Source: Didymodactylos carnosus (taxonomy: Eukaryota; Rotifera; Eurotatoria; Philodinida; Philodinidae). Taken from it: a stretch of DNA of 33,917 nt. Position numbers and translations under genes: made by a program. Shown here one piece after another: positions 1 to 12,900 of the stretch. The notes under the pieces are model-generated. The model had not been told where the DNA came from, did not search any database, and saw only the letters and a list, made by a program, of their open reading frames with translations. The stretch is taken from positions 1 through 33,917 of the forward strand of contig CAJNOQ010001257.1 in the NCBI GenBank assembly GCA_905250885.1, given 5' to 3'. The first letter of the stretch is position 1. Each line of letters opens with the position of its first letter.

Positions 1-1342
1 TAGAAATTTCTTAGTTTTTGAGATTCACACAAACAATTTCGTGCTGAAAATTTGAATTTCAAGATAAAGTAACCTGAACGACTCGAAACATGTTTCTTAT
101 AGGTTTTCGACAATGCTCTTTCCAGTGCATCGTTTTTAAATATTGATAAAGTTTTCTGAATGGTTTTCCATAGACTGGATCTCTGAAAAACTCCTTAGAA
201 AACTTTTTCAAAATCCAACTCTCGAGCCATTAGAGAGAGGATCATGAAAAACCTATAAAAAAATGGTTCATGGAATTTTAGTTCGCTCATAAAGCTAAAG
301 TCCGCCTGCTCTAGCAAAAAATGCCCACTGTGGAACGGTAGCGAAAATAAATTCTTCAGCAAATATAGAGAGCAGTATAAGGAGCTTTTACAGTTTACAA
401 AAATAAAGCTTCTGATATTACTCGATATGCGATGCAAAAGTCTCTTGATCTAGATGCAGAGTCTGTGCATCTATTCAAATCACTACTGTATTCTAAGTGT
501 ATTTTCAAAAGCCACTGTTCACTATCAGCACGCACTGTCATTATCAGATCTCTATCACCAATCTGCAGTTTTGCGATTACCATTCAGAGAGCTGGGGCTT
601 CAAGCCAAACTTGGCAGAAGTATGATTCATGTATTTCTCTACTCAGCACTCATGTCTGAAACAAGGCGTCGGAAATTCAAAGTTTAAGACGATTATACAT
701 AGTTGGATAGAGCTCGTTGACTGAACAAGAATATGTAATGTGTATTTTAAACTTTCAAATTAAATTTCAACAAACTCAAAATTTTAAAAAGCGACTTATG
801 TTTTAAAAACGAACGTAAATTCTCGAATTCGTTGTGTTTGAGAACTTTGAAAGTTTTTTATTCTTATTCTATGTGAAAAACTCAATCGGAAGAATATCCT
901 TTTGAGGCTATTCAAGTATGACATGACCTAAGAAGTTTTAGTTTTTCACCAATAGCCAAATCCCGTTTGTGTGGCGGCAAAAAGCTTCAAGTCTCTTTAA
1001 AGTTCGAACATTTGTCAAGTCTATCGAGCAGCCACAGTATATTCGCCGCTTGTTTCCATTTTGGGCGGTAAGCTATACCAAAAATCATTACATGAAATGA
1101 ATATTGAATTTATGGTTTTATACTGCTATTTTAGTGACTAAGTCGAGCGTGAAAGGTCAAATCCATGAATGATGCCGATGTCTCCTCTTAAATCAAATTG
1201 GATATCCTGCAAATTATTCCTCTAGCGGATCACAAATGTCTCAAAGCATCTGAATACCATGCTCTTGAGCTCTTGAAAATTCTTCAGGGCTTGAAGCTGA
1301 CCAATCATGAAAGGAAATGGTCTATAGACTAATATTAAAATG

Positions 1343-1528
1343 AAAAATATTAAACGACTAATATTAAAAACCAATTTCGCCAGGTTTAATATTTATTTTT
1401 TTTAAAATATAGTTAAGTATGTTTCTACTTTACAACAAGAAAAATATTTATTGATCTAGATAGAAAAATATTTAAACAAGGCACAAAAATATTAAATTGA
1501 TTTTTAATATTAGTCGTTTAATGTTTTT
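1343..1528. repeat. Short inverted-repeat element (35-base arms)
   Basis: The left arm, 1343-1377, and right arm, 1494-1528, are inverted copies of about 35 bases with about two mismatches, separated by ~116 AT-rich bases. The arm core is TTAAACGACTAATATTAAAA. Part of it (ACTAATATTAAAA) also occurs directly repeated just upstream, near 1328-1340. The size and structure fit a MITE or a hairpin relic. No target-site duplication was identified. Confidence 0.6.
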
Positions 1529-1846
1529 CTTTTTAACATTTTTCGGTGTACCAAAAAAGAAATTCAGCGATGACTTTGTAGTGCTGAACTTTACGCCTAC
1601 AAACTTCGAAATAAATCTTTATTCAAGACATGATTCCTGTTGAAAAAACAAAGCCAACCAACCAAAAATTATTCATCACCAGCCGCCAATTGTTCCTGTC
1701 AAATTCAAAGACGAGAAAAATAAACCGGATTCATCGCATCTCTGATTACTAATTTATGATAAATTCTGATGAATAGAAATCTTTCTAATTGCACTATTGC
1801 ATAATAATTCTCTGTTAATAGTCCGTGCGCAAAATTTATCATCTGC

Positions 1847-1924
1847 ACTATAAGAGTTAACTCTGGAATCTGACTGGCATTGCTACAAATCAAAATTTCT
1901 TAATCCACAGTCAACTCTTATAGT
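1847..1924. repeat. Small inverted repeat (20-base arms, 38-base loop)
   Basis: The arms at 1847-1866 and 1905-1924 are inverted copies around ACTATAAGAGTT with about three mismatches. This could form a hairpin. No function can be assigned. Confidence 0.5.
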
Positions 1925-4900
1925 ATAGACTAGGTCTTTGAAGAGGTTCGCTGAAGTTCAATAGAAAAATGTCTTTCAAAATATCATCCCAATAAAAAAT
2001 ATGAATGAATCAATCGATATTCGAATGTTCCCGGTTGTTTTCTGACGGCTAGGGTGAAACAAGTCCTGGTTCCACCGTAGAAAGAAGTTAGCAGCCAATA
2101 AAAGCTGGCAAAAATGGTCGCAGTCCAACTTGGAAAAAAAATTCGTATTTCGTCAAAAATTTGCATTTTTCTTGAATAAAAGGAACAGCGTATTAGCCTT
2201 AAGGGAAGTGATAGCGTCTCACTGCAGGCCGAATCTGGTTTTTTTAGTCAGAAAAGCGTAAACAGTTGACGTGTTTTTTATTCTTAGCAGAGCAGTTTTG
2301 AGAATGAAATATTGTTTTAAAATGCAGTTGCATGAAATTTCACATTTTTAAAGAAAAACCAATGAAAAACATCCAAATTAACAGGAGGTTGAGATGCAGG
2401 TTTTCATACTCGATTCAATGAAACCAAAACTGCAGTTTAGTCTGTCTTCGGTAAGTCGAAGTTCAGATTTTAAAATGTTTCAACTTTTGCTAGAATTGAA
2501 CATATCTCGAAAACGTTGAGTTTCCTCCGGAAAAAAAACTCCGAATACCAGTAGAGCGTAGAATTTTACGTATGTGAGATGATTTTTAGGATATGCTTTG
2601 GAACCGACTTTATTGAAAAAGGAAGAGCCAGAGGAATTTTTAACGTTGTCAAAAGTAGTCAGAAGCGATTTTGAATCCTCTCCACATTTTTTTTCTTGCC
2701 AGGTCATGTGCTATTGGAAGATTTTTAACAAGTGGCGCGCTGCCATTTTGTCATTATGTAGTTTCGATCGATAAATGGTTGTATTCTGTTGAATAAGAAC
2801 TCGTTTTGACACCTCCAGCAATTCATTACATTTTTGCGAATTAGCATAATCATTTTAGTTTGTAAGTGTTTCAATTACTTATTGATTTGAGGTGCTTATG
2901 TTTCTCATTATTTAGAGGTGTAACAATCAGCGTCATCTAAATATTATTTATGGATAGATCGATTTATGTTAACACAGTGGACTTTAATGGCTCCTATAAC
3001 AAACAGTACGTACTCTTTTACACACTGTTACTCTCTCACGATTGTGCACCATTGAATGCCGAAGAATATCAGTAAACACATTAAACCCAGTAAAGCGACA
3101 CAATAGAATCAGTCAAGAACTTCTTGTTTCAACGAAAATTGAGAGGTTTTTGTGCTTTTTAATTGTATTTTGTGAACAAAACGATCAGTTTGTTCGAACT
3201 TTTTACATAGCAAATTACGATGTGTCCTACGTTGAGCAGAAAACTCTAGAATACTCTAGAATTTGCACGGATATCTCGGATTTGATTGATAGGTGTATAT
3301 ATTTTGATCCTAATTATTAAGGAAAGTTCTTTGGGAAGACCAATCGTCAGTTGCAATGCTAACTATCTCGAGTGTATTTACCTTGTTCGTTTGTCTCACG
3401 TTAGTTACAGGTTTGCAAAATGACAACTCTCATTTAGAGGCTTATATATAAGATTTTGAAAAAACCGTTAACGGTAACCCAACATCAGCATGATTGATAG
3501 CACAGAATTAATAAATAAAATGGACTAACTGACACAAATAAGCGAAATAGAAGCGATAAAACATATCGACTTTTTCTGATAATAATTTAACTTTTGCTTT
3601 TAGTTCAAAAATCGAAATCTTGGCGTGAGCTTATATATCCAATTTTTTGCTTAATTATCAGCCATCAAAGTCCATTTTTTTACTTGCTAGAACCATATAA
3701 AACACAAAATTGTTCATTGCGATCCCTTTAACGAGTAATTATAACCGGTTCTAAAATTTCTTTCATTTCTAACAGAAAATAGACCAAATGTTTGATTTTT
3801 ACGTCATAATACACTTCCGAGAGTTATTTAACTTTTTTTCGTCAGATTCTGAGATGAGGCATCCAAACTGATGGAAATATCGGTTTGGTACTTGTTTTTT
3901 CGGTGGTTATAATTATCTTGTATGTTTTTCTTTCTAGAATTAATATGTGTTGATGACGTTATTCATACATACAATGATGATTACTAAACGATTAATTAGT
4001 TAAAAAGTTTGATGCATAATTGCTTCTGTCATCGCGCGTTAAAATGGAGACAACACCAGTTGTTTTTGAGAAAACTGTTGGTACATCATAATGATGTTCT
4101 GTTTAGGGATATGTTTTGTCATATAATTTATTAACAGATGTTATTGTGACTGCTATTGATGCAGGTACGAATTGAATTAGTCATTTGAGAGATGGTGTAT
4201 GCTTGAATGCATTTTCATAAATTAAGAAAAATGTTGAGCATAAAGAAAATTTAAATTATGATCGTTTTGATATTCCACTAAATGTAGAGAAGTCGCAGGC
4301 AATAAAAAAGAATTTAGTTTTGTAGCAATAGCTAGTGATGTTATAAGAGACCAAGGTACGGTTACTGTCAAACTCAATAAAAGGACTAAACTTTAGTATA
4401 AAGTAATCCGTTTGCTTAAGTTAAACTCAACTTTTAGATTTTTCTAAGTAGTTGTTTTTGTTATAACCACATACTACAGATTACGGTGATCGGCTTGGTG
4501 TATGAAATAGAACTGTAGACTGATCTTAGTTCAATTTTAAGGAAACTAGCATAGAAACATTTCCTTTTCTCGGTATGAATGATAACTCGTTTTTCTAACT
4601 CAGTTTGTTTACTTTATCCGACACAGCTTTTACCTATATCAAACGTTTTATTGAAGTCTAAACTGATTACGAATCGTAGTGTGAAGTTACGCCGAGAGAT
4701 TTCATGCACCAAAAAGAGACGTTTTTTATATAACCTAGATTTAAAAGATTTGAAATCTTTTCAGCCTTTTGCGTTGTTGTAGATACACTCAAATGTGCAA
4801 ATTAGTCCGAAAAAACTTGAGATCCCTCCTTTCTCAGTACAAAAATAAAAAAAGTTTTAAATCCTTAAATTTTAAACGTTACTATTGTGAGTTATAAATT

Positions 4901-5916
4901 TTTCAAGTTTTTCCATTTTGTAAAATTTTTTAATTTTCAGCATTATATAGGAACAATATTTATTTTTTAAGAGTAGATTCATGTAATGTAAACTGTTTTC
5001 TTAAAATGAGACATTTTGGAATGACACATAATGATTCTCATATTACTATATTCCCATTTATTTCAGTTTTTATCATATTTACATGACTTAAAATCAATAA
5101 TTGGGTAACTATATTCAAGAATCTATCTGATTTAAACCATGTGTCAGCAGAAAGTGTCGTTCATTTAGTTTTATACAATATCAACAACAGGAAAATAATA
5201 AGACGAGAAAAAGATAATCATTTTTTATATATGATACTGGACAAGAGCCAAACGTTAACCTTTAACGATGACCGTTAAATAAACTTGAATTTTGTTCTCA
5301 TTTATCTATAGGTTCATAATCATCAACATTTATTAACAATTTATCAAAACTGATTGTTTGATCACGAATTCAATATTTATATTTTGCACGAGATAATTAC
5401 GAACGACACTCATAAAGACTTAGAATTGATAGACTACATGTCAGTTAAATATATTTAAAATTATCCTCTAAACACGATTCTTCCAAAAAAAGTAATTTAA
5501 TTGAGCTTTCTTTTACAGTTGGAGACTGTATATTCAAATGAGGAATCATTGCTAAATAATAGTACATTCGAATACAGAGTGTCAGTTTCATAATACTCCT
5601 GTTTATATGAAAGAGGAAAGCTTTCATAACATCACATCGCTGAGGGAGACGTAAGTGTGAGCCTTTTGATAAGATTTTTTCAGTAAAGTAGCGAAGGGTG
5701 ACCGAACTCAGTTCGCAGGAGAGTCGCTCTGGTATTTACCCTACCTTGCGAGTTTTGTCCAAGTAAGCAAAATAATCGTAACAAGATTTATTCATGCTAT
5801 TTAGTTAGCGCACTGATAAATATATACAATGACACCCGTATAACAAATCCAAAACACATTTTGATCAACTATTCGGTACATTTACTTATTGCATTTTTCT
5901 CATTTTCTGTTTAACG

Positions 5917-5934
5917 TATATATATATATATATA
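5917..5934. repeat. (TA)n microsatellite
   Basis: A pure run of alternating T and A. Confidence 0.8.
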
Positions 5935-6533
5935 AATACGTCGTTCCTCTTATCAAGTTATGTGTCTGACGATGAAATTTGGTGTGTAACAACTGAAATG
6001 CAAGCATGTTTTTACTCTTTTGTATACGCGTTCTTAAGAAAATTGAATACATTAAAATATCCGAAAAAAATTGACCTCAAATAACTATAAAATAATCACC
6101 AATCAAAATTTTCGACGATTAAATTATCGTATTAAAGTGTTTATTAATGTTGATATTGAATATGATTTGAGTAAAATGCAGTTAATAGTATAGTTAAATA
6201 TAAATAATTACATTTAGATTAATTACTGGAATTAATCTAAAGATGTCTCTATCAATTTATTGATTTCATCTTATTATTTTCATTAAACCCAATAGCTCTT
6301 CATTAAAGGTTGTTTTAATGTAAAAATCTGTTATAAACACAGACAAGCAATGTGAGAGACGGGTGACTAAAGCTGAACTATCATTAAGCCTTTTCTTCAA
6401 GAGTACACACACACGCACATATGTACACTTGATGTGGTTAACTACGTTTAAGAGATAGAACTCATCATCAATAAATGGAGGTAGGCATTTGTATCTGATT
6501 TTAGATCAATACTAGTTTTGTAAGGATCGATCA

Positions 6534-7678
6534 ATGAGTGAATTATTAGAAAAAAATTGTTCCAACAAAGATGTAAACAATAATGATTATTCGCGTTCAG
6601 AGAACGATGTTGATTGTGAGAATCTTTCGTTGCTTATGTCATCCCTTTATCTCAAATTAAAGCCAAATGCAAAGAGCAAACAAACTTCAACAACAATATT
6701 AAGAAATCAAACATCATTCAGACATTCACAATTAGCTATTCCACTATGCTATTTATTAGATATAAAAACAAATGAAATTATTGTCAAACAAGCACTTTAT
6801 AATGTAATACCAAATTTACATCGCATGCCAGTTTGTGAAAATATTGAACGATATTGTTCAACAAATATGAAACAATTAAGATCAATGAAAATTACATCAC
6901 CCACTGAAATATCCAGCATTCGAATTTCACGTTGTAGAGGAATGATTAGAAATTCTGGTATGAGTCTCTTTCGCATTAATTAATCTTGTTATTTAATATT
7001 ATGTTTTTGTTGTTTGTTTAGATGCAAATCAACTTGTTACGTTGAGAAATCGTCAGATTGTTCGAGAATGTAAAGTTCTTCTCACTCGTTTGCAATCGAA
7101 TGACATTGAGAATATCACAACAGCAAATATACCAGTACCTTTTTCTATTCAAGAAGAGAAAGTATTGAAAGTTTTGAGTTTTTATTTTCTGAATTGTTTT
7201 TTTAATTAAACAATTTATATCACTTCTCTTCATTTAGAAATCATCATCACAAAAGAGAAGTAAAAAGAAACGCGATGAAAAAACTTTCGTATCGAGCGCA
7301 TGTAAAGAATTACAAGAATATAAACAACAATCGAAAAGGAAACAATATGATAGTATTGACGTTAAACAGAACAAAAGACGTCAAACAATGTTCCAGTCAA
7401 TGAATGTTAATTGTATTGAAGACGATCTAGTTATATATTTAAAATGTTTCATTTGTAATACAAAAACTATTCTCAATTCGAATGATACATCATTGTTTAC
7501 TCATTGGAAATTACATCAAAATAAAAAATTAGCATCAAATATCTATGACAGTCTTATTGCTGATAAGTTAGTGCGCGTTGTTGAATATTATTTAGCACCT
7601 AGAAAACATTCTTTAGAAGGAGAAATAAAACAGATTTTTATTTTGGATAGTAAAACGTCGAGTCATATCAGAGATTAG
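6534..7678 (+). CDS. Basic protein with possible C2H2-type zinc finger, unknown function
   Basis: Three exons join in frame: 6534-6957, 7022-7161 and 7238-7678 (424+140+441 nt = 334 residues plus TAG). Both introns are GT-AG and short (64 and 76 bases), with phases 1 and 0, and the stops inside each intron disappear on joining. The start is the first ATG of the long first exon. The N-terminal ~60 residues are polar and Asn-rich. Residues ~190-240 are very basic, with a KRSKKKR stretch that could be a nuclear localisation signal. C258-x2-C261-x15-H277-x3-H281 has the spacing of a loose C2H2 zinc finger, with FTHWKLH at its second half. I do not recognise the family. A nuclear, nucleic-acid-binding role is inference from the basic region and the finger-like motif. 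No clear AATAAA signal follows the stop closely. Confidence 0.72.
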
Positions 7679-8209
7679 AATACTGTTTTCGATTAAGAGA
7701 GGTTTATGGATTTTTTTCTTCTATTTTTTATTTCTTATATAATTTTGTATAGCGGCGGTGTTATTTTTTTGTAAGGCTGAAACTATTGTTTTTATTTTTG
7801 TGGCAATACATTTTCTTTCGTTGATTTATTGTATTTTTTGTCAGATATTAAAAATAACTAAGCTTTTTTACATAATATTCTTTTGATTGAATTCAATTCA
7901 TGCAGCGAATCAAGGAGAATTATAATGAAATTTAATTGATTTCGGCGTTTTTACTTACTACTATAAACTTGAAAACACAGACAAACAAAAAAGAGTTTCT
8001 CAAACATATTGTAGCATGTACTAGGAAGTGAAAACTTGTAAGTTTAATGAAAACTGTAGCAAAAATTTGAAGATTATATGAGAAACAATAGTTATATACA
8101 AGATATAACCATTTTATCTGAGTGTTATTAGTGCATGTTGATCCGTATTTCATTTTCAAACCGACTTTCAACGTATTTGCTTGTTATTCGATTGTATCGA
8201 TGAACCCAA

Positions 8210-8510
8210 GCACACAAAAAGCACGGAGTATCGGCCAATGTATCTAGATTCGTCAATTCACTGGTCGATGCATCTAAATGCGTAAAAAGAAAGCCATCGA
8301 GACATCGCACGTTGTATCTAGATAAATATGGAGATATCTAGATGCATCTAAATACAGATAAATGTTTTTCTCGATGTAACGACATAACATTGCCCATGCA
8401 TCTACATGAGCAATGCTGTGAACAATGCATTTAGCGTCCATTAAGTGGTTCATGCATCTGGCTGACTCAGTGATTCAGACAATACATCTAGACATCATTG
8501 TCAATGCACG
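8210..8510. repeat. Cluster of degenerate CATCTAGAT-type motifs
   Basis: At least eight variants of the motif (T/G)(C/T)ATCTA(G/A)AT occur in about 300 bases, for example near 8240, 8268, 8312, 8332, 8342, 8393, 8451 and 8482. The core CTAG is palindromic, so copies read alike on both strands. The same motif reappears beyond the neighbouring inverted repeat, at 9120-9230. This resembles the subterminal repeats of a transposable element, but no ends or coding sequence are visible. Confidence 0.5.
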
Positions 8511-8556
8511 GATATGTCAGTGTTTCAATAAATACATTTATTCCAATACAGTGTTC

Positions 8557-9049
8557 TGGTACGTGGATGGAGATAAAAAAATATGCTTATTTCGTGCACT
8601 TTTCGTTTTTGACCTACCCAACTTTATTGGATGAAAGTTCTGAGTTTAAACCAAAATCAAATGAATTGTGTGATAGTTTGGAAGGACATTGAATTAGTTT
8701 TTGGTTGTAAACTCTTCCTTTTAAATTTTATTAACAGAAATTATTTCAAAAACGTTTCGGAAGAATCTTCTTCCTTCTTCAGTTTGCAAAAAATAATGAA
8801 TGACATATAGAACTCCTGTTAATAAAATTTAAAAGGAAGAGTTTACAACCAAAAACTAATCCAAAATCAAATGAGATTTCATCTTTGATTTTTAGTTTTT
8901 TCGGCTCTACCGCATGTACGGAGATATTCGGAGATGAAATCTTATTTGATTTTGGTTTAAACTCAGAACTTTCATCCAATGAAGTTGGGTAGGTCCAAAA
9001 CAAAAAGTGCACGAAATAAGCATATTTTTTTGTCTCCGTTCACACACCA
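8557..9049. repeat. Nested inverted repeat (foldback or MITE-like)
   Basis: The outer arms, 8557-8662 and 8944-9049, are about 106 bases and roughly 90% identical in inverted orientation. Inside lie perfect 45-base arms at 8693-8737 and 8816-8860. A third inverted pair, around 8862-8884 and 8934-8956, shares the sequence CCAAAATCAAAT with the inner end of the outer arm. The result is stems within stems. Short frames on both strands share a similar reading through the outer arm, but this follows from the arm identity and shows no known domain. It is best read as a foldback element or two copies of one repeat inserted head to head. Confidence 0.75.
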
Positions 9050-9176
9050 GACTACTGTAAGCAAGCACTGCTTTACTTGTCTATTTTCTGGCCTCTCAAG
9101 GCATTGAGATTTGCATTGTGTGGCATTGGATTCAACCAGATACACCTAGATAAGTCAATATTTTTTACTCTTTTAC

Positions 9177-9226
9177 CTAGATGTTCTTGCTGGCGCATAG
9201 CCCAATGCTCCAGCAAGAACATCTAG
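9177..9226. repeat. Near-perfect 22-bp hairpin
   Basis: The arms 9177-9198 and 9205-9226 pair with one mismatch around a 6-base loop. Each arm starts with the CTAGATGTTCTTGCTGG sequence. The stem includes the CATCTAG motif found in the cluster at 8210-8510, so it may belong to the same element. Confidence 0.75.
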
Positions 9227-9964
9227 ATTTTTCCGCTGGGTAATTTTTGCTTGGGAAAGATGGAGAAAACCAAAAATCAGATTTAAACCTTGCAGCACCG
9301 TTAATTTCAACGTGAGAGAGTGTATCTAAGTAGACGCCTTCGTTGAATATATTTTCTTTTGTTTTGATCTTTTTTATTTTGTATGTTCAATAAATCTCCT
9401 TCCAGAATAGACGATCACTTTTGAAGATTTTTCCTGAGATTCTGTTCAGGAATTTTAGTCCAAAATCGGCTTGACTTGGTTACCAAAATAGCACATCATG
9501 GTGGTCATCTATTCTGAGGAGAAGTTTATAATCTCTTTTTTTCCTTTAGTTTCTTCTAACAGTATGTACTTTGTATTAGTTGGAAGAAAAAAAAGGCTTA
9601 TTTTTATTTTATTTATTTTCACATCAATCTCTTTATCCTTTAAAAAAATAATTAATTTGAGTTTGACAAAATAATTCTTTCAACTTGCGTTCATTTATTT
9701 CAAAAAAACAGAGATAGAAAAACAATGAGATGCTCAGTTCTTCAATATCAAGTAAGAGAGTAATGGGCAAAAAAGTATGTCTGTCATGCGACGTGTTGAC
9801 TGAAATAAAGTGCTTATCTGAATATCATGTTGTACAGATGTTATGTTGAATAAGGAGATGGAAGAACATACTTATAAGAATAGTACAAAGAAAATGAAGA
9901 GACTTTATATAGAAAAACTGAGTTCTAAGTTGGAATTGTTTTGTTTTATCATGCATAAAAAGTA

Positions 9965-9970
9965 TTTATT
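9965..9970 (-). promoter_or_regulatory. Candidate poly(A) signal overlapping the KLHL10 stop
   Basis: On the minus strand the stop codon lies in CAATAAATAC, so an AATAAA hexamer begins one base before the TAA. If it is used, the 3' UTR would be only a few tens of bases. Its use is not proven; AATAAA is common by chance in such AT-rich DNA. Confidence 0.35.
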
Positions 9971-12900
9971 GTATGCGTCCGTGTATCTGACGTGCACTAC
10001 CATGCGAAAGTGCAACGGATAATGGTAAGCGATTTATTTCAAGATTATTTGTTATATTTGCAATAGTGCTGCTATTTGTCGTCGTCGTTGTTATTGTTGT
10101 ATTTATATCATTATAAAAAAGAAAATTTTTCACTAATGTTAGACCATTTATAACACATGCACTCAAAGCACTGCGATATAAATTCATATCAGCAATATCA
10201 TACCTAAAATAGAATTACAAATATGAAGTATGTGAGAGAGTGTATATAAGTAAGCACCATTCATCTTTCTGATCGTCATAACATTCTACATTTGAAATAG
10301 TTGTTACTCCATTGAACCCGCTAAAATATTTAAATATACTGAGAATTAGTACAGATTAATTTACTTTGATGAATTAATACAGATTAGTACGGAAAATTAA
10401 TCGAATTTATGTTCTTACCATTATCATTGAAAAAAAGATCTAAATAACTTACCCGATGGTGAACATGAGATCGTCCAGAATCTAGAAAATCTAGACATTA
10501 TTAAAAGAATGTCATCATCACTCTTTATCTCTTTTTTTCTAGCTATTAATAAAAATAGTTTACCTCAATAGCAAAATTACTCCTTGGATGAAGCATAGCC
10601 GTTATTGGTCTCCAAGTATTCATTATTGGATTGTATCTTTCTCCCGTATTTAATCTTGCTTGTCCATTAAATCCACCAATAGCGTAGACCGATCCTCGAT
10701 ATGCAATAACGCCTGACAAGAAGAAAATAATGCTTGATTAACTTTCATTAATTCATTATTATTGTGTTTTACCAACTCCACTCCTTTTTGATCTCATCGG
10801 AGATATTAGTGTCCATTGATTTGTTTTTGGATCAAAAAATTCAGCTGTTTGTAGACACTCTTGACCATCAAAACCTGAAAAATGATAAAATATTCAGTTT
10901 TTATCAAATAATACGTCTTCAACATGTATCAAACATACCTCCGCATATAAAAATTCTATCTAATACAATAAAAAACATAGTATAATATTGTTCTTATATA
11001 AATTTTATAATTATTGTTTTACTTACCGTTCAATGTTGTTGCTGATGCATCGGATCGTTGTAAATTCATGGGACAAATTGAACTCCATTGATTTGTTTCT
11101 CGATCATATTTTTCAGCTGTATTTTGTCGCACATGTCCATTGAATCCTAAATAATGAGAAATAAAAAATCTTATGTAACTATTTTGAATGTCAAACTGAT
11201 CATTACCTCCCATTGTATATAAATAAGGAGGTAAATATGCTACACTAACATAACATCTAGAGAACGAAGATATCGTTAGAGATGATTTTACAACTCAATA
11301 ATATTTCTATTATACCGTCTTTCATTCATCGGTGCTATTTCTCGCCACTCTTTTTTAATCAGATGAAATGTACGACATGAACTAAAATATTCTATACCAT
11401 CGAAACCACCTATTACATACATGAGATTATCTAATGTTATACAACCATGATATGCTCGTGGTGCCGCTAAAAAATAAACAGACTATGTGGAAAAATGATT
11501 GTACTTGATCGGAAAAAGATTTCAATTACCTCTATCGGTACAATGAATAATAGTCCATTTGTCAGCTCGAACATCATAAGCTTCTAACATGTTTGTCGCA
11601 CTACCACCAGACCAACCACCAAATGCAAAAATAATTTCATGTGGATAGCGTGGACGAATAAACGGACATTTAAGATCTGTTTCCTAAATTTTAATAATAT
11701 TGTTACTAATAGTAAGACAATCTAACAAAAATAGTTAAACATACTATTAGACCTTCATTATCTAATTTATAAAGTAGTTTTAATGTTTCACCAATCATAG
11801 ATCGACATTCATCATTATCTTTAATGTACGGATGAGATTTAACTTTATTAATAAATACTTGTAATGGAATTAGACCAAGTCGAAGTTGACAAATTAATTG
11901 ACTAATATACTAAATATCAAATATATTACTGATGATATTAGCAAGATAGATACTGATAATCCATATCTTCTATAGTAATAGTCAAATTTAGCATAATATC
12001 CAAGATGATTGGAAAATAAAACTACCTGTTTCCTTTGTTCAACATCATGATCAATCCATTTGATGACAACATTAAATACATTTTCTTCATTTCTCGCATT
12101 TAAATCATCTGTTGATATAAATTTAATTAATTCATTCACATCAAGATTAATAAATTGTTTATTTATATCTGTTATATCAATAAAATTATACCTATTTAGA
12201 TTATAGAAAAACGAGATCGAAAAAGAGTTTAAGTTCATATTCAACTTACATCAAATAGTCGTAGGTCACCTGTTGTAATCTCTCATTGGGATAAATGATG
12301 GTAAACTTATAAACATTAAAAACATTATCGGGTGATAAATTTTGTGATAAATATTCGCAACAATAATGAACTAGTCCATTCATTTGCCATTTATCAGCAG
12401 CTTGTATTATTTTATCAACATTCGATGGTGTTAAAAAACATTCACGCATATAAGCATAATCTAAATAAATATCAATATTGGAAAAAAAATAAACATGAAA
12501 TATTAAATTTGGATTATTACCTAGTATAGCTTGAACTACTTCATCTTCCACTTCCAGTTTTACAGATGGATATTCCACATGTTTGAGACTTGTAAATATC
12601 GATCGAAAGTATGGACTACATGCTAAATAAAAAAACGTTGATGGAATTTATCAATCAATAGAATGGAAATTGAATGAAATTGAATGGAACTTATCAATTA
12701 ATAGGGGTATCAATTGTTTTAATCACCAAATTCTTTAGATACAAATGATCACCAAAAAAGGATACTTTTAATCACTAAGTTTTCCAGGATACATCTCACA
12801 TTTTTATTTCTCAACAAAGTACAATATACAACACAAACATATTCATTGAGATTTTAACCAAACACACAATATTTTTACAGTTTTATTTATGTTCATTAAA

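Larger units (their letters stand above)
1..6533. other. Non-coding stretch with small inverted repeats
   Basis: I see no supportable gene here. Open frames are short and overlap on both strands. The first ~1.3 kb is less AT-rich than the rest and may be old transposon or pseudogene sequence; overlapping frames around 430-690 could be a broken coding relic, but I cannot name a family. Inverted repeats at 1343-1528 and 1847-1924 are listed separately. An interrupted palindrome CGAACTcAGTTCG lies near 5703-5715 and a TA dinucleotide run at 5917-5934. The rest is ordinary AT-rich sequence. Confidence 0.5.
7679..9965. other. Intergenic repeat-rich region
   Basis: Between the zinc-finger-like gene and the 3' end of KLHL10 I see no gene. 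The centre, about 8210-9240, is filled by palindromic CATCTAGAT motifs and a nested inverted repeat, listed separately. Frames that read similarly on both strands there simply mirror the inverted arms. About 9240-9965 is AT-rich and featureless. Confidence 0.55.

Noticed and set aside
195-687. Overlapping frames on both strands that could be a small gene or a repeat-protein relic
   Set aside because: No consistent frame, no splice sites that extend it and no recognisable domain; noted only as a possible relic.
3042-3320. 92-codon plus-strand frame
   Set aside because: No domain, and no convincing neighbouring exons; this length is expected by chance over a window of this size.
8498-9012. Frames on opposite strands sharing a similar protein segment (DESSEFKPKSN)
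   Set aside because: The similarity comes from the inverted-repeat arms; the frames end inside the repeat and show no coding constraint.
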